Assembly: GCF_026712245.1 (NCBI RefSeq)
Contig: NZ_JAPPUY010000007.1
Coordinates: forward strand, 1-39,477
Source of the DNA: Roseateles hydrophilus
Lineage (GTDB): Bacteria; Pseudomonadota; Gammaproteobacteria; Burkholderiales; Burkholderiaceae_C
DNA length: 39,477 nucleotides
Reading direction: 5' to 3'
The notes under the pieces are model-generated. The model made no database searches and was not told the origin of the DNA. It saw only the letters and a list, made by a program, of their open reading frames with translations. Of the stretch, positions 27,083 to 36,051 are shown in pieces (positions within the stretch are counted from its first letter, which is position 1; each line of letters opens with the position of its first letter). Made by a program: the position numbers and the translations under genes.

Positions 27083-27301
27083 TCACTTCGCCCGGAACAC
27101 GATGCGAGCACGACTCAAATCGTAGGGCGTCAGCTCCACAGTCACTTTGTCGCCAGGCAGGATCCGGATGTAGTGCATCCGCATCTTGCCGGAGATGTGC
27201 CCGAGGACGACATGCCCGTTTTCTAACTTCACACGAAACGTAGCGTTGGGGAGGTTCTCAAGAATCTCACCGTGCATCTGAATGACGTCATCTTTCGCCA
27301 T
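27083..27301 (-). CDS. infA: Translation initiation factor IF-1
   Basis: The product has 72 residues, the normal length. It is one OB-fold: [28 protein letters not shown] and [12 protein letters not shown]-1 blocks the ribosomal A site during initiation and works with IF-2, IF-3 and the fMet-tRNA also encoded in this window. Its position between secY and rpmJ is common in betaproteobacteria and Gram-positives but not in E. coli, where infA lies elsewhere. Confidence 0.97.
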   Translation of the reverse strand: MAKDDVIQMHGEILENLPNATFRVKLENGHVVLGHISGKMRMHYIRILPGDKVTVELTPYDLSRARIVFRAK

Positions 27302-27357
27302 ACCTACGCTTCGTGTGGGTTAAATCAAATTTTTCCTACGTTCAGCTGGCCCAGCTG

Positions 27358-28668
27358 TCAGCTGGGCTTGAAGCTGGCCTTCTTCAGCAGTGACTCGTAC
27401 TGCTGACTCATGATGTAGCTCTGAACCTGGGCCCAGAAGTCCATCGTGACAACCACAATGATCAGCAGTGAGGTGCCACCAAAGTAAAACGGAACGTTGT
27501 ACTTCAGCGTCAGGAACTCAGGCAGCAAACACACTGCGGTGATGTAGATCGCACCAGCCAACGTCAGCCGCGACAGGATCTTGTCGATGTGCTTGGCCGT
27601 CTGGTCACCCGGACGGATACCCGGAATGAATGCGCCGCTCTTCTTCAGGTTGTCTGCAGTCTCACGGCTGTTGAACACCAGCGCCGTGTAGAAGAAGCAG
27701 AAGAACACGATCGCGGCCGCGTACAACATCACATAGATCGGCTGACCTGGGCTCACCGCACCAGCCAAATCCTTCAGCCAGCGCAGACCGTCACCCGTCG
27801 CAAACCAGCTCACCACCGTCGCCGGCAGCAGGATGATGGACGACGCGAAGATCGGCGGGATCACGCCCGACATGTTCAGCTTCAGCGGCAGGTGCGACGA
27901 CTGACCGCCGTACACCTTGTTGCCCACTTGGCGCTTGGCGTAGTTCACCAGGATCTTGCGCTGGCCGCGCTCGACGAACACGACAACGAACGTCACGGCG
28001 ACCACAAGAGCCACGATGAACAACGCCGAACCGTAACCCATCGCGCCGGTGCGAACCAGCTCAAAGAGGCCACCGATCGCGCTGGGCAAGCCTGCAGCGA
28101 TACCGGCAAAGATCAGGATGGAGATACCGTTGCCGAGGCCGCGTTCCGTGATCTGCTCACCCAGCCACATCAAGAACATCGTCCCGGCCACCAAGCTAGA
28201 CACTGCCGTCAGCCGGAAGCCAAAGCCAGGATCCAGCACCAGACCGGCCGTACCTTCCAGCGCCAACGCGATGGACAAGCTCTGGAACAGAGCGAGGCCC
28301 AACGTACCGTAGCGGGTGTACTGCGTGATCTTGCGACGTCCGGCTTCGCCTTCCTTCTTCAACTGCTCCAGCGTCGGCACGACGTAGGTCATCAACTGGA
28401 TGACGATGGACGCAGAGATGTAAGGCGTGATGCCCAACGCGAACACGGTGAAGCGCGACAACGCGCCGCCCGAGAACATGTTGAACAGGCTCAGGATGCC
28501 ACCGGCCTGACCTTTGAAGAACTGCTGCAGCTGAACCGGGTCGATACCAGGCACCGGGATATGCGCCCCGATGCGGTAGACAACCAGGGCCAGCGCCAGG
28601 AACACAAGCCGGCGACGCAGGTCGCCGAACTTGCCGCTCTTGGCCAGCTGATTCGCGTTGGTAGCCAC
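27358..28668 (-). CDS. secY: Protein translocase subunit SecY
   Basis: The product has 436 residues and ten membrane segments. The amphipathic N-terminus leads to [12 protein letters not shown]; the plug and gate region is in [10 protein letters not shown] and [10 protein letters not shown]. The cytoplasmic loop with E-R-G-Q-R-K-I-L binds SecA or the ribosome. SecY forms the channel through which proteins cross or enter the inner membrane. It lies between rplO and infA, so its production is tied to ribosome synthesis. The RHS proteins, lipoprotein and EEP protein in this window are probable Sec clients. Confidence 0.98.
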   Translation of the reverse strand: MATNANQLAKSGKFGDLRRRLVFLALALVVYRIGAHIPVPGIDPVQLQQFFKGQAGGILSLFNMFSGGALSRFTVFALGITPYISASIVIQLMTYVVPTLEQLKKEGEAGRRKITQYTRYGTLGLALFQSLSIALALEGTAGLVLDPGFGFRLTAVSSLVAGTMFLMWLGEQITERGLGNGISILIFAGIAAGLPSAIGGLFELVRTGAMGYGSALFIVALVVAVTFVVVFVERGQRKILVNYAKRQVGNKVYGGQSSHLPLKLNMSGVIPPIFASSIILLPATVVSWFATGDGLRWLKDLAGAVSPGQPIYVMLYAAAIVFFCFFYTALVFNSRETADNLKKSGAFIPGIRPGDQTAKHIDKILSRLTLAGAIYITAVCLLPEFLTLKYNVPFYFGGTSLLIIVVVTMDFWAQVQSYIMSQQYESLLKKASFKPS

Positions 28669-28691
28669 GCTGGATCAGTTCCTGTGCTGAA

Positions 28692-29123
28692 TTAGGCGAC
28701 CGAGCCGCCCGCCGCCTCGATGGCCGCCTTGGCGCCCTTCGTGGCGTTCACGCCCTTCAGCGTGACCTTGCGCTCGATAGAGCCAGCCAGGATGACCTTG
28801 ACCGACTTCGTCAGCTGCGGCACCAGGCCGACCGCCTTCAGCGTCGACACGTCGATCTCTTCGCCAGCCAGACCTTGCAGGTCAGACAACGTGATTTCGG
28901 CGTTGTACTTCAGCGTCAGCGACTTGAAGCCACGCTTGGGCAAGCGACGCTGCAGCGGCATCTGACCGCCTTCGAAGCCGACCTTGTGGTAGCCACCAGC
29001 GCGGGACTTCTGGCCCTTGTGACCGCGACCTGCGGTCTTGCCCAGGCCGGAGCCGATGCCACGGCCGACACGGCGCTTGGCATGCTTGGCGCCCTCAGCG
29101 GGCTTGATCGTGTTGAGTTCCAT
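28692..29123 (-). CDS. rplO: 50S ribosomal protein L15
   Basis: The product has 143 residues (144 in E. coli). It opens M-E-L-N-T-I-K-P-A and has the glycine- and basic-rich extension [21 protein letters not shown] that penetrates the 23S rRNA. The globular C-terminal part ends [14 protein letters not shown]15 joins late in large-subunit assembly. It follows rpmD by 26 bases in the standard spc order. Confidence 0.97.
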   Translation of the reverse strand: MELNTIKPAEGAKHAKRRVGRGIGSGLGKTAGRGHKGQKSRAGGYHKVGFEGGQMPLQRRLPKRGFKSLTLKYNAEITLSDLQGLAGEEIDVSTLKAVGLVPQLTKSVKVILAGSIERKVTLKGVNATKGAKAAIEAAGGSVA

Positions 29124-29149
29124 CGTCTTGTCCTCAGTGTGCGGGGCGC

Positions 29150-29332
29150 TTACAGCACCTGCACCAGATAGGCGATCTTGTTGATCATGCCGCGCACGGC
29201 GGGCGTGTCTTCCAGCGTGCTTTGGCTGTTCAGCTTGCGCAGACCCAGGCCGGTCACGGTGGCACGGTGCGAGGCGCGGCAGCCGATGGGGCTGCGCACC
29301 AGCTTGACCGTCACGGTTTTCTTGTCAGACAT
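29150..29332 (-). CDS. rpmD: 50S ribosomal protein L30
   Basis: The product has 60 residues, the usual bacterial length. It reads [15 protein letters not shown] and then T-G-L-G-L-R-K-L-N, the conserved L30 block, ending M-I-N-K-I-A-Y-L-V. It is a small surface protein of the large subunit and is missing in some bacterial groups, but keeps its place here between rpsE and rplO. Confidence 0.96.
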   Translation of the reverse strand: MSDKKTVTVKLVRSPIGCRASHRATVTGLGLRKLNSQSTLEDTPAVRGMINKIAYLVQVL

Positions 29333-29352
29333 CTTGTGCTCCGCTGTGGCGA

Positions 29353-29874
29353 TCAGTTGAAGATTTCTTCAACCGTCTTGCCGCGCTTGGCAGCGACTTC
29401 CGACGCCGTGGTGGAACGCTTCAGAGCGTCCAGCGTGGCGCGGACCATGTTGTACGGGTTCGTCGAACCGTGGCTCTTGGACACGATGTCGGTCACACCC
29501 ATCACTTCGAAAACGGCGCGCATCGGGCCGCCGGCGATGACGCCGGTACCCACAGGAGCGGGAGCCAGCATGACGCGCGACGCGCCGTGCTCACCGATCA
29601 CGTTGTGATGAACGGTGCCGTTCTTCAGCTGAACCTTGATCATGTTGCGGCGGGCCGATTCCATGGCCTTTTGCACAGCAACCGGCACTTCCTTGGCCTT
29701 GCCCTTGCCCATGCCGATGCGGCCATCGCCGTCACCGACCACAGTCAGAGCCGCGAAAGACAGCGTACGGCCGCCCTTCACAACCTTGGTCACGCGGTTA
29801 ACCGCGATCATCTTTTCCTTCAGGCCGTCGTCGTTGCCTTCAGCCTGAGCGCCACGGGGTTGAAACTTTGCCAT
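29353..29874 (-). CDS. rpsE: 30S ribosomal protein S5
   Basis: The product has 173 residues (167 in E. coli). The double-stranded RNA-binding domain holds [16 protein letters not shown], and the C-terminal domain has G-T-G-V-I-A-G-G and [20 protein letters not shown]5 lines the mRNA entry and affects decoding accuracy; the loop around K-G-G-R is where spectinomycin resistance changes occur, and it looks wild-type. The first 15 residues are a lineage-specific extension. Confidence 0.98.
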   Translation of the reverse strand: MAKFQPRGAQAEGNDDGLKEKMIAVNRVTKVVKGGRTLSFAALTVVGDGDGRIGMGKGKAKEVPVAVQKAMESARRNMIKVQLKNGTVHHNVIGEHGASRVMLAPAPVGTGVIAGGPMRAVFEVMGVTDIVSKSHGSTNPYNMVRATLDALKRSTTASEVAAKRGKTVEEIFN

Positions 29875-29892
29875 TTCGTATTCCTAGATGCG

Positions 29893-30249
29893 TCAGAACT
29901 GCAGGCCGGCTTCGCGGGCTGCTTCGGCCAGCGCCTTGACGCGGCCGTGGTAGGCGAAGCCCGAGCGATCGAAAGCGACCTTCTCGACGCCGGCAGCCTT
30001 GGCCTTCTCGGCGATCAGCTTGCCGACCAGCGTGGCAGCAGCAACGTTGCCGCCGTTGCTCACCTGCTCGCGAACCGTCTTCTCGGCGGTCGACGCAGCG
30101 GCTAGCACCTTGCCACCGTCTTCCGACAGGACTTGGGCGTAAATGTGCAGATTGGAGCGGAACACCGTCAGACGGGCCACGCGCTGCAGAGCGATGCGAG
30201 CACGGGTCTGGCGCGAACGACGCAGGCGTTGTTCTTTCTTGGTCATCAT
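29893..30249 (-). CDS. rplR: 50S ribosomal protein L18
   Basis: The product has 118 residues. Two adjacent ATG codons are possible; the first (30249) has better spacing to AGGAG. The protein has the basic N-terminus K-K-E-Q-R-L-R-R-S, then [15 protein letters not shown] and [17 protein letters not shown]18 binds 5S rRNA together with L5, encoded five genes upstream, and L25, and anchors it in the central protuberance. Confidence 0.97.
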   Translation of the reverse strand: MMTKKEQRLRRSRQTRARIALQRVARLTVFRSNLHIYAQVLSEDGGKVLAAASTAEKTVREQVSNGGNVAAATLVGKLIAEKAKAAGVEKVAFDRSGFAYHGRVKALAEAAREAGLQF

Positions 30250-30260
30250 GGCGCGGCTCC

Positions 30261-30794
30261 TTACTTCTTCTTGGTCTCTTTGAGGGAGACCTTCTCGTCC
30301 GAATAACGGATGCCCTTGCCCTTGTAGGGCTCGGGCGGACGGAAGGCGCGCACCTCAGCGGCGATCTGGCCAACGACCTGGCGGTCAGCACCCTTGATGA
30401 CGATTTCCGTCTGGGTGGGGCACTCGACCTTGATGCCGGCCGGCATGTCCTTCACCACCGGGTGAGAGAAACCGATCTGCAGGTTCAGCTTCTGGCCCTG
30501 GGCTTGAGCGCGGAAACCCACGCCAACCAGGTTCAGCTTCTTCTCGAAGCCCTTGCTGACGCCGTTGACCATGTTGGCCACCAGGGCACGCATCGTGCCG
30601 CTCATCGCGTCGGCTTCCGTCGACTCGTTGGCGGGCACGAAGCTCAGCTTGCCAGCTTCGTTCTTGATGTTCACCAGGCTGTTCACCGGACGCACCAGCG
30701 TGCCGAGCGAGCCCTTGACGCTGATGGACTCAGCGCCGATGGTCACGTCCACACCTTGCGGGACGTTGACCGGCATTTTTCCTACGCGGGACAT
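30261..30794 (-). CDS. rplF: 50S ribosomal protein L6
   Basis: The product has 177 residues, as in E. coli. It shows the two repeated alpha/beta domains of L6; the second ends with the signature [12 protein letters not shown]6 lies beside the sarcin-ricin loop near the elongation-factor site. The C-terminal tail (V-S-L-K-E-T-K-K-K) is basic. The spacing to rplR is 11 bases, enough for its ribosome site only. Confidence 0.98.
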   Translation of the reverse strand: MSRVGKMPVNVPQGVDVTIGAESISVKGSLGTLVRPVNSLVNIKNEAGKLSFVPANESTEADAMSGTMRALVANMVNGVSKGFEKKLNLVGVGFRAQAQGQKLNLQIGFSHPVVKDMPAGIKVECPTQTEIVIKGADRQVVGQIAAEVRAFRPPEPYKGKGIRYSDEKVSLKETKKK

Positions 30795-30812
30795 TGTTTC
30801 CTACTCCTTCGC

Positions 30813-31208
30813 TTAGGCGACGTAGCAGAGCACCTCGCCACCGATACCGGCAGCGCGGGCCTTGCGGTCCGTCATGACGCCTTGCGGGGTCGTCACAATC
30901 GCCACACCCAGACCATTCATGACCTGAGGAATGTCGTGGCGGCCCTTGTAGATGCGCAGACCGGGGCGGCTGACTCGCTCGATGCGCTCGATGACCGGAC
31001 GGCCAGCGTAGTACTTCAGCGAGATTTCCAGCTCCGGACGGGCGGCTTCGCCACGCACGGCGAAGTCGTCGATGTAGCCTTCGTCCTTCAGGACCTTGGC
31101 AATCGCCACCTTCAGCTTGGACGACGGCATCACAACGCTCGTCTTCTCGACGATCTGCGCGTTACGAATGCGGGTCAGCATATCGGCGATGGGATCACTC
31201 ATGCTCAT
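30813..31208 (-). CDS. rpsH: 30S ribosomal protein S8
   Basis: The product has 131 residues (130 in E. coli). It opens [16 protein letters not shown] and ends with the S8 signature [17 protein letters not shown]8 organises the central domain of 16S rRNA. In E. coli it also represses the spc operon by binding near the rplE start; I could not identify a matching mRNA structure there. Confidence 0.98.
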   Translation of the reverse strand: MSMSDPIADMLTRIRNAQIVEKTSVVMPSSKLKVAIAKVLKDEGYIDDFAVRGEAARPELEISLKYYAGRPVIERIERVSRPGLRIYKGRHDIPQVMNGLGVAIVTTPQGVMTDRKARAAGIGGEVLCYVA

Positions 31209-31234
31209 TTGCGATATCTCCTATCAGCCGATGA

Positions 31235-31540
31235 TTACCAGCTGGCCTTGACGACACCAGGGATGTCGCCCTTGAAGGCCAGTTCACGGATCTTGTTACG
31301 GGCCAGGCCGAACTTGCGGAAGGTGCCACGCGGACGACCCGTCAGCTCGCAGCGGTTGCGCAGGCGAGTGGGGTAAGCATTGCGGGGCAGCTTTTGCAGC
31401 TCGAGGCGGGCGGCGTAGCGCTCTTCCTCGGACTTCTTGCTGTCGTCGATGATGGCCTTCAGATCCGCGTACTTCTTGGCGAACTTGGCGACCAGCGCTT
31501 CGCGCTTCAGCTCACGTTGTTTGATCGAGAGTTTTGCCAC
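31235..31540 (-). CDS. rpsN: 30S ribosomal protein S14, zinc-free long form
   Basis: The product has 101 residues. It is the long form without the C-x-x-C zinc ribbon; only one cysteine remains (N-R-C-E-L-T-G-R-P). The signature [14 protein letters not shown] is intact. S14 binds in the head of the small subunit late in assembly. The gene lies eight bases after rplE, the normal arrangement. Confidence 0.98.
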   Translation of the reverse strand: MAKLSIKQRELKREALVAKFAKKYADLKAIIDDSKKSEEERYAARLELQKLPRNAYPTRLRNRCELTGRPRGTFRKFGLARNKIRELAFKGDIPGVVKASW

Positions 31541-31548
31541 GGGTCACC

Positions 31549-32088
31549 TCAGTTCTTGAACGGAAACTTGAACGCAGCCAGCAGTGCCTTGGCTTCGTCG
31601 TCCGTCTTGGCAGTCGTCGTGATGCTGATGTTCAGACCACGCAGAGCATCCACCTTGTCGTACTCGATCTCAGGGAAGATGATTTGCTCTTTGACGCCGA
31701 TGTTGTAGTTGCCGCGACCGTCGAACGAACGGCCGGAGATACCACGGAAGTCGCGAACGCGCGGCAGCGCGATCGTCACAAAGCGGTCCAGGAATTCGTA
31801 CATCTGGACGCCACGCAGCGTCACCATCGCGCCGATGGGCACGTTGTCACGAATCTTGAAGCCGGCAATGGCCTTCTTCGACTTGGTCACCACGGGCTTC
31901 TGGCCCGCGATCTTGGTCAGGTCACCCACAGCGTGGTCCATGACCTTCTTGTCGGCCACCGCCTCGCTCACGCCCATGTTGAGCGTGATCTTGGTGATGC
32001 GCGGCACTTCCATGACCGACTTGTAGCCAAACTTTTCAGTCAGGCTGGGCACGATTTTTTCGCGGTAATGCGTTTGCAGACGAGCCAT
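31549..32088 (-). CDS. rplE: 50S ribosomal protein L5
   Basis: The product has 179 residues, identical in length to E. coli. The signature [15 protein letters not shown] is near the N-terminus, and [15 protein letters not shown] is near the C-terminus. L5 carries 5S rRNA and touches the P-site tRNA through a flexible loop. Ten bases separate it from rplX. Confidence 0.98.
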   Translation of the reverse strand: MARLQTHYREKIVPSLTEKFGYKSVMEVPRITKITLNMGVSEAVADKKVMDHAVGDLTKIAGQKPVVTKSKKAIAGFKIRDNVPIGAMVTLRGVQMYEFLDRFVTIALPRVRDFRGISGRSFDGRGNYNIGVKEQIIFPEIEYDKVDALRGLNISITTTAKTDDEAKALLAAFKFPFKN

Positions 32089-32098
32089 GTCGGACCTC

Positions 32099-32413
32099 TT
32101 ATGCCTTGATCTCTTCGCCGGTCGACTTGAAGACGCGCACCCGCTTGCCGTCGACGAGCTTGACGCCCACGCGATCGGCCTTGCCGGAGGCGGCGTTGAA
32201 GATCGCCACGTTGGATTGATGGATGGGCATGGTCTTGTCGACGACGCCGCCGGTGGTGCCCTTCATAGGGTTGGGCTTGACGTGCTTCTTGACGACATTG
32301 ACGCCTTCGACGACCACATGGTCTTCGTCAGCGCGCGCGGTCACGGTGCCGCGCTTGCCCTTGTCGCGGCCGGTCAACACGATGACCTGGTCGCCGGTAC
32401 GGATCTTGTTCAT
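32099..32413 (-). CDS. rplX: 50S ribosomal protein L24
   Basis: The product has 104 residues. Its KOW motif reads [18 protein letters not shown], and [10 protein letters not shown] follows. L24 is one of the two proteins that start large-subunit assembly and lies at the tunnel exit. It follows rplN by 23 bases in the second position of the spc unit. Confidence 0.98.
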   Translation of the reverse strand: MNKIRTGDQVIVLTGRDKGKRGTVTARADEDHVVVEGVNVVKKHVKPNPMKGTTGGVVDKTMPIHQSNVAIFNAASGKADRVGVKLVDGKRVRVFKSTGEEIKA

Positions 32414-32436
32414 GGCTTACCTCAGACAGTGGGGGC

Positions 32437-32805
32437 TCAAAGCACCTCGGGCGCCAGCGACACGATCTTCATGAAGCGCTCGGTACGCAGTTCACGCGTC
32501 ACGGGGCCGAAGATGCGGGTGCCGATGGGCTCCAGCTTGGCATTGAGCAGCACGGCGGCATTGCCGTCGAACTTGACGAGCGAGCCGTCCTGACGGCGCA
32601 CGCCCTTGGCGGTACGCACCACCACGGCGCTGTAGACCTCGCCCTTCTTCACGCGACCACGCGGGGCAGCTTCCTTGATGCTGACCTTGATGATGTCGCC
32701 GATGTGTGCATAGCGGCGCTTGGAGCCGCCCAGCACCTTGATGCACTGAACGGACTTGGCGCCAGTGTTGTCCGCGACATCAAGCCGCGATTGCATTTGG
32801 ATCAT
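32437..32805 (-). CDS. rplN: 50S ribosomal protein L14
   Basis: The product has 122 residues when started at the ATG at 32805 (M-I-Q-M-Q-S-R-L), the normal length; the in-frame TTG four codons upstream is not needed. It contains A-D-N-T-G-A-K and [15 protein letters not shown]14 forms a bridge to 16S rRNA and is the docking site of the silencing factor RsfS. It is the first gene of the spc unit, with its own promoter about 165 bases upstream. Confidence 0.98.
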   Translation of the reverse strand: MIQMQSRLDVADNTGAKSVQCIKVLGGSKRRYAHIGDIIKVSIKEAAPRGRVKKGEVYSAVVVRTAKGVRRQDGSLVKFDGNAAVLLNAKLEPIGTRIFGPVTRELRTERFMKIVSLAPEVL

Positions 32806-32929
32806 GTCTGTCCCCAACTTGTCCCGAAACGCGCAGCACGCGAGTCGGTCAGTCTTGGGCCCGTAAGTCAGTCAGCTTGGCGACTTGCACCCTGCTGCCC
32901 GACGGTTGTGGGCGGATTCCGAGGCCGCA

Positions 32930-32947
32930 GCACATGGAGTCATGTGC
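32930..32947 (-). other. Hairpin in the rplN leader
   Basis: A perfect 7-bp stem (GCACATG / CATGTGC) with a 4-base loop lies about 15 bases after the predicted transcription start, inside the ~157-base leader before rplN. No T-tract follows. It could act in leader folding or mRNA stability. Confidence 0.45.
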
Positions 32948-32969
32948 CTAGCTTTCGGCGAAGCTGCGC

Positions 32970-32999
32970 ATTATGCATTGGCGAGCGATGCGCCGTCAA
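32970..32999 (-). promoter_or_regulatory. Promoter of the spc unit (rplN onwards)
   Basis: TTGACG (32994-32999) and CATAAT (32970-32975) are separated by 18 bases and followed by a GC-rich discriminator. It lies between the peroxiredoxin gene and rplN, the site where E. coli also has its spc promoter. Confidence 0.75.
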
Positions 33000-33022
33000 C
33001 ACCTCTTGCGCAGAAAGTTCAT

Positions 33023-33042
33023 TCGGCCGCAGAGGCGGCCGA
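33023..33042 (-). terminator. Hairpin after the peroxiredoxin gene, possible weak terminator
   Basis: An 8-bp perfect stem (TCGGCCGC / GCGGCCGA) with a 4-base loop starts 12 bases after the peroxiredoxin stop. The following minus-strand sequence is not a T-run, so termination would be weak or dependent on other factors. Confidence 0.45.
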
Positions 33043-33054
33043 GCTGTCACGAAA

Positions 33055-33564
33055 TCAGATCGTCTTGGCCTGCGCCAGCAGCGTCGCTGCGTCGCTGACT
33101 TCGAACTTGCCGGGCGCCTCGACGTTCAGGCTCTGAACCACACCGTCCTTCACCAGCATCGAGTAGCGCTGCGAACGCACACCAAAGCCCTTCGCGGTCA
33201 GGTCGAACACCAACCCAACGGCGTGCGTGAAAGCAGCGCTACCGTCGGCCATCATGCGAACCTTGCCTGCTGTCTTCTGGTCACGGCCCCAGGCGCCCAT
33301 GACGAAGGCATCGTTGACCGAAACACACCAGACCTCGTCAACGCCGGCAGCCTTCAACTCGTCCGCCTTGGCCACGTAGCCAGGCACATGCTGCGCCGAG
33401 CAGGTCGGCGTGAACGCGCCGGGCAGGGCAAAGATGGCCACGGTCTTGCCGGCGGTCGCCTTTTCGATGTCGAAACTGTTGGGCCCCAGGCTGCAGCCCT
33501 CGCCTTCAACCTCGATGAATTCCTGCAGGCTGCCGGCCGGCAGCTTGTCGCCTACTTTGATCAT
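33055..33564 (-). CDS. Peroxiredoxin, Prx5/AhpC-TSA family
   Basis: The product has 169 residues with the ATG at 33564 (GGAGG 5 bases before). The signature P-G-A-F-T-P-T-C gives the peroxidatic cysteine C55 and its threonine, and R-S-Q-R-Y-S-M-L-V supplies the conserved arginine. It reduces hydrogen peroxide or organic peroxides in the cytoplasm. Two other cysteines (C24, C80) could resolve the disulfide, or glutathione/glutaredoxin could do so, as in related proteins. It sits between rpsQ and rplN, where most bacteria have no gene, with a terminator before it and the spc promoter after it. Transcription may come from read-through because I saw no convincing promoter of its own. Confidence 0.93.
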   Translation of the reverse strand: MIKVGDKLPAGSLQEFIEVEGEGCSLGPNSFDIEKATAGKTVAIFALPGAFTPTCSAQHVPGYVAKADELKAAGVDEVWCVSVNDAFVMGAWGRDQKTAGKVRMMADGSAAFTHAVGLVFDLTAKGFGVRSQRYSMLVKDGVVQSLNVEAPGKFEVSDAATLLAQAKTI

Positions 33565-33590
33565 GCGTTCCTCCGTGAACTGGAAATGAA

Positions 33591-33626
33591 AAAGCCGGCG
33601 CACCAGTTCCCTAGCGTGCCGGCTTT
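33591..33626 (-). terminator. Intrinsic terminator after rpsQ
   Basis: A 9-bp stem (AAAGCCGGC / GCCGGCTTT) with an 18-base loop is followed on the minus strand by TTTTT. It starts 23 bases after the rpsQ stop and separates the S10 unit from the peroxiredoxin gene. Confidence 0.75.
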
Positions 33627-33648
33627 GGCGGTCAAGTGACCGACGGTC

Positions 33649-33918
33649 TTAAACGATCTGCGCCTTCTCGACCAGGCGGGTCACCGCCCAGGCCTTGGTC
33701 TTCGAGACCGGGCGGGTTTCGCTGATCTCGACGACGTCGCCGATCTTGTACTCGTTGGTTTCGTCGTGTGCGTGGTACTTGCGCGAGCGGGCCACGATCT
33801 TGCCGTAGAGCTCGTGCTTGGCACGGCGCTCGACGAGCACGGTCACGGTCTTGTCACGGGCATCGCTGACGACGCGACCGACCAGGGTGCGCACGTTCTT
33901 CACTTGGGCCTCAGTCAT
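33649..33918 (-). CDS. rpsQ: 30S ribosomal protein S17
   Basis: The product has 89 residues (84 in E. coli). The OB-fold protein shows [16 protein letters not shown] and [16 protein letters not shown], the family signature. S17 is a primary binder of 16S rRNA. It overlaps rpmC by four bases (ATGA) and is the last gene of the S10 unit before the terminator. Confidence 0.98.
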   Translation of the reverse strand: MTEAQVKNVRTLVGRVVSDARDKTVTVLVERRAKHELYGKIVARSRKYHAHDETNEYKIGDVVEISETRPVSKTKAWAVTRLVEKAQIV

Positions 33919-34118
33919 TTCGTGGCCTCCTTCTTCTTCTGCGCCAGGATGGTCTTGGCGCGAGCGATGTCGCGGCGGGTCTTGCCCAGCTGGCTGTGGT
34001 TGGTCAGCTGCTGGGTGGCCTTTTGCATGCGCAGGCCGAAGTGAGCCTTCAGCAGGTCGGTCACTTCCTTCTCGAGGGCAGCGACGTCCTTGGCGCGGAG
34101 TTCAGTTGCTTTCGTCAT
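33915..34118 (-). CDS. rpmC: 50S ribosomal protein L29
   Basis: The product has 67 residues with the ATG at 34118 ([11 protein letters not shown]); the longer in-frame opening upstream is serine/arginine-rich and belongs to the rplP region. Two helices form a hairpin, with the signature [15 protein letters not shown]29 sits at the tunnel exit, where trigger factor and SRP dock next to L23. It overlaps rpsQ by four bases. Confidence 0.96.
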   Translation of the reverse strand: MTKATELRAKDVAALEKEVTDLLKAHFGLRMQKATQQLTNHSQLGKTRRDIARAKTILAQKKKEATK

Positions 34119-34128
34119 GGTGTCTTCC

Positions 34129-34545
34129 TCAGGTACCGACCTGGCGGGCCACGAACGTGCAACGCAGCGGCAGCTTGGCAGCCGCCAGCGTGAACGCCTC
34201 GCGAGCCAGCGTTTCCGGCACGCCGTTGATCTCGTAGAGCACCTTGCCGGGCTGGATTTCAGCCACGTAGTACTCCGGGTTGCCCTTACCGTTACCCATA
34301 CGGACTTCGGCAGGCTTTTGCGAGATGGGCTTGTCCGGGAAGATGCGGATGAAGATCCGGCCGCCACGCTTGATGTGACGCGAGATCGCACGGCGAGCCG
34401 CCTCGATCTGACGGGCCGTCAGACGGCCGCGCTCCGTGGCCTTCAGGCCGAAGTCACCGAAAGACACCGCGGCGCCGCGGGTCGCAACACCGGTGTTGCG
34501 GCCTTTCTGCTCCTTGCGGTACTTGCGACGATTAGGTTGCAGCAT
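34129..34545 (-). CDS. rplP: 50S ribosomal protein L16
   Basis: The product has 138 residues. It opens [16 protein letters not shown] and contains A-R-R-A-I-S-R-H and I-F-P-D-K-P-I. L16 contacts the A-site tRNA elbow and completes the peptidyl-transferase centre. Its start follows the rpsC stop by two bases, so the two are probably translationally coupled. Confidence 0.98.
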   Translation of the reverse strand: MLQPNRRKYRKEQKGRNTGVATRGAAVSFGDFGLKATERGRLTARQIEAARRAISRHIKRGGRIFIRIFPDKPISQKPAEVRMGNGKGNPEYYVAEIQPGKVLYEINGVPETLAREAFTLAAAKLPLRCTFVARQVGT

Positions 34546-34547
34546 GT

Positions 34548-35405
34548 TTATTCTCCTTTGGCCTCACCGGCAGCGGGAGCCTTGCGGATCACGCGCTTGC
34601 CGGCGGGCTGGGCTGCGCCACCAGGAGCGGCTGCAGCGGGCTGGTCTGCTCCGTCACGCGGGCCACGGTCGCCACCCGGACGGCCACGGCCGCTAGGAGC
34701 GCCCGGACGGGCGTTACGGCGCGGGCGACGATCGTCTTCGGCGCCAGCGGGGGTGTTGATGACGGGGGCCTCGCCATTGGCCAGGCGGTCACCGCGATAG
34801 ACCCACACCTTGACGCCGATGACGCCATAGGTGGTCTTGGCTTCCGAGAAGCCGTAGTCGATGTCGGCCTTCAGGGTGTGCAGAGGCACACGACCTTCGC
34901 GATACCACTCGGTACGAGCGATTTCGATGCCGTTCAGACGACCCGCGCTCATGATCTTGATGCCTTGGGCACCCAGACGCATCGCGTTCTGCATGGCGCG
35001 CTTCATGGCGCGGCGGAACATGATGCGCTTCTCGAGCTGCTGGGTGATCGAGTCAGCGATCAACTGGGCATCGACTTCAGGCTTGCGCACTTCTTCGATG
35101 TTGACGGCGACGGGCACGCCCAGACGCTTGGTCAGCTCAGCCTTCAGCGCTTCGATGTCTTCGCCCTTCTTGCCGATCACGACACCCGGACGAGCCGAGA
35201 AGATCGTGATGCGGGCGTTCTTGGCGGGACGCTCGATCAGGATGCGCGAAACAGCGGCGTTCTTGAGCTTGGCCTTCAGGTAATCACGAACCTGCAGATC
35301 CTCGGCCAGCATGCTGGCGAAGTTCTGGTTGTTCGCGTACCAACGCGAAGCCCAGTTACGGGTGACAGGAAGGCGGAAGCCAACCGGATGGATTTTCTGT
35401 CCCAT
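34548..35405 (-). CDS. rpsC: 30S ribosomal protein S3, with long C-terminal extension
   Basis: The product has 285 residues, against 233 in E. coli. The KH domain has [10 protein letters not shown], and the conserved end of the core is [10 protein letters not shown]. Beyond about residue 215 comes a tail of ~65 residues made almost only of Ala, Gly, Pro, Arg and Asp ([11 protein letters not shown]). S3 lines the mRNA entry channel and helps unwind mRNA. Similar low-complexity tails occur on S3 in other high-GC betaproteobacteria; their role is unknown. Confidence 0.97.
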   Translation of the reverse strand: MGQKIHPVGFRLPVTRNWASRWYANNQNFASMLAEDLQVRDYLKAKLKNAAVSRILIERPAKNARITIFSARPGVVIGKKGEDIEALKAELTKRLGVPVAVNIEEVRKPEVDAQLIADSITQQLEKRIMFRRAMKRAMQNAMRLGAQGIKIMSAGRLNGIEIARTEWYREGRVPLHTLKADIDYGFSEAKTTYGVIGVKVWVYRGDRLANGEAPVINTPAGAEDDRRPRRNARPGAPSGRGRPGGDRGPRDGADQPAAAAPGGAAQPAGKRVIRKAPAAGEAKGE

Positions 35406-35420
35406 AGTCTTCCTAACGCC

Positions 35421-35750
35421 TTAGTTGCCGACGGCCACGAAGATGTGGCACGTGGGCTTGCTGATGCGGTTGCCGCGGCCTTTGGCGCGCGCCGAGAAGC
35501 GCTTCAGCGTGGCACCCTGTTCGACGTAGATCGAGGTGACCTTCAGTTCATCGATGTCAGCGCCGTCGTTGTGCTCGGCGTTGGCAATGGCGCTTTCCAG
35601 CGCCTTCTTGATGATGACGGCCGCCTTCTTCTGGGTGAAGGTCAGGATGTTGAGGGCGTGATCCACCTTCTTGCCGCGGATCATGTCGGCCACGAGGCGG
35701 CCCTTGTCACACGACAGGCGGACGCCACGGACGATTGCTTTGGTTTCCAT
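35421..35750 (-). CDS. rplV: 50S ribosomal protein L22
   Basis: The product has 109 residues. The long beta-hairpin that lines the exit tunnel ends with [18 protein letters not shown]. This loop is where macrolide-resistance insertions arise, and none is seen. The early block is [16 protein letters not shown]. It lies 12 bases after rpsS. Confidence 0.98.
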   Translation of the reverse strand: METKAIVRGVRLSCDKGRLVADMIRGKKVDHALNILTFTQKKAAVIIKKALESAIANAEHNDGADIDELKVTSIYVEQGATLKRFSARAKGRGNRISKPTCHIFVAVGN

Positions 35751-35762
35751 CGTCTCTAGTCC

Positions 35763-36041
35763 TTACTTCTTCCCGGCCTTCTTGTCGGCCGGGTGGCCCT
35801 TGAAGGTGCGGGTCAGTGCGAATTCACCCAGCTTGTGGCCGACCATCTGGTCAGACACATAGACCGGCACGTGCTGCTTGCCGTTGTGCACAGCGATCGT
35901 CAGACCGATGAACTCGGGCAGGATCGTCGAGCGACGCGACCAGGTCTTGATGGGCTTCTTGTCCTTGTTGGCAACCGCCTTGTCGACCTTGGCCTGCAGG
36001 TGGTGGTCAACGAACGGGCCCTTCTTCAGCGAACGAGTCAT
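35763..36041 (-). CDS. rpsS: 30S ribosomal protein S19
   Basis: The product has 92 residues, the standard length. It opens [11 protein letters not shown] and has the signature S-R-R-S-T-I-L-P and [16 protein letters not shown]19 forms a complex with S13 in the subunit head and touches the A-site tRNA. Ten bases separate it from rplB. Confidence 0.98.
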   Translation of the reverse strand: MTRSLKKGPFVDHHLQAKVDKAVANKDKKPIKTWSRRSTILPEFIGLTIAVHNGKQHVPVYVSDQMVGHKLGEFALTRTFKGHPADKKAGKK

Positions 36042-36051
36042 GGCCTAGCCC

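Noticed and set aside
27589-28695. Plus-strand open frame antisense to secY (368 codons)
   Set aside because: It is a His/Gln/Arg/Asp-rich mirror of secY with no start signal.
33627-33648. TTGACC box upstream of the peroxiredoxin gene as a possible promoter
   Set aside because: No acceptable -10 box lies at the right distance, and the region overlaps the rpsQ terminator.
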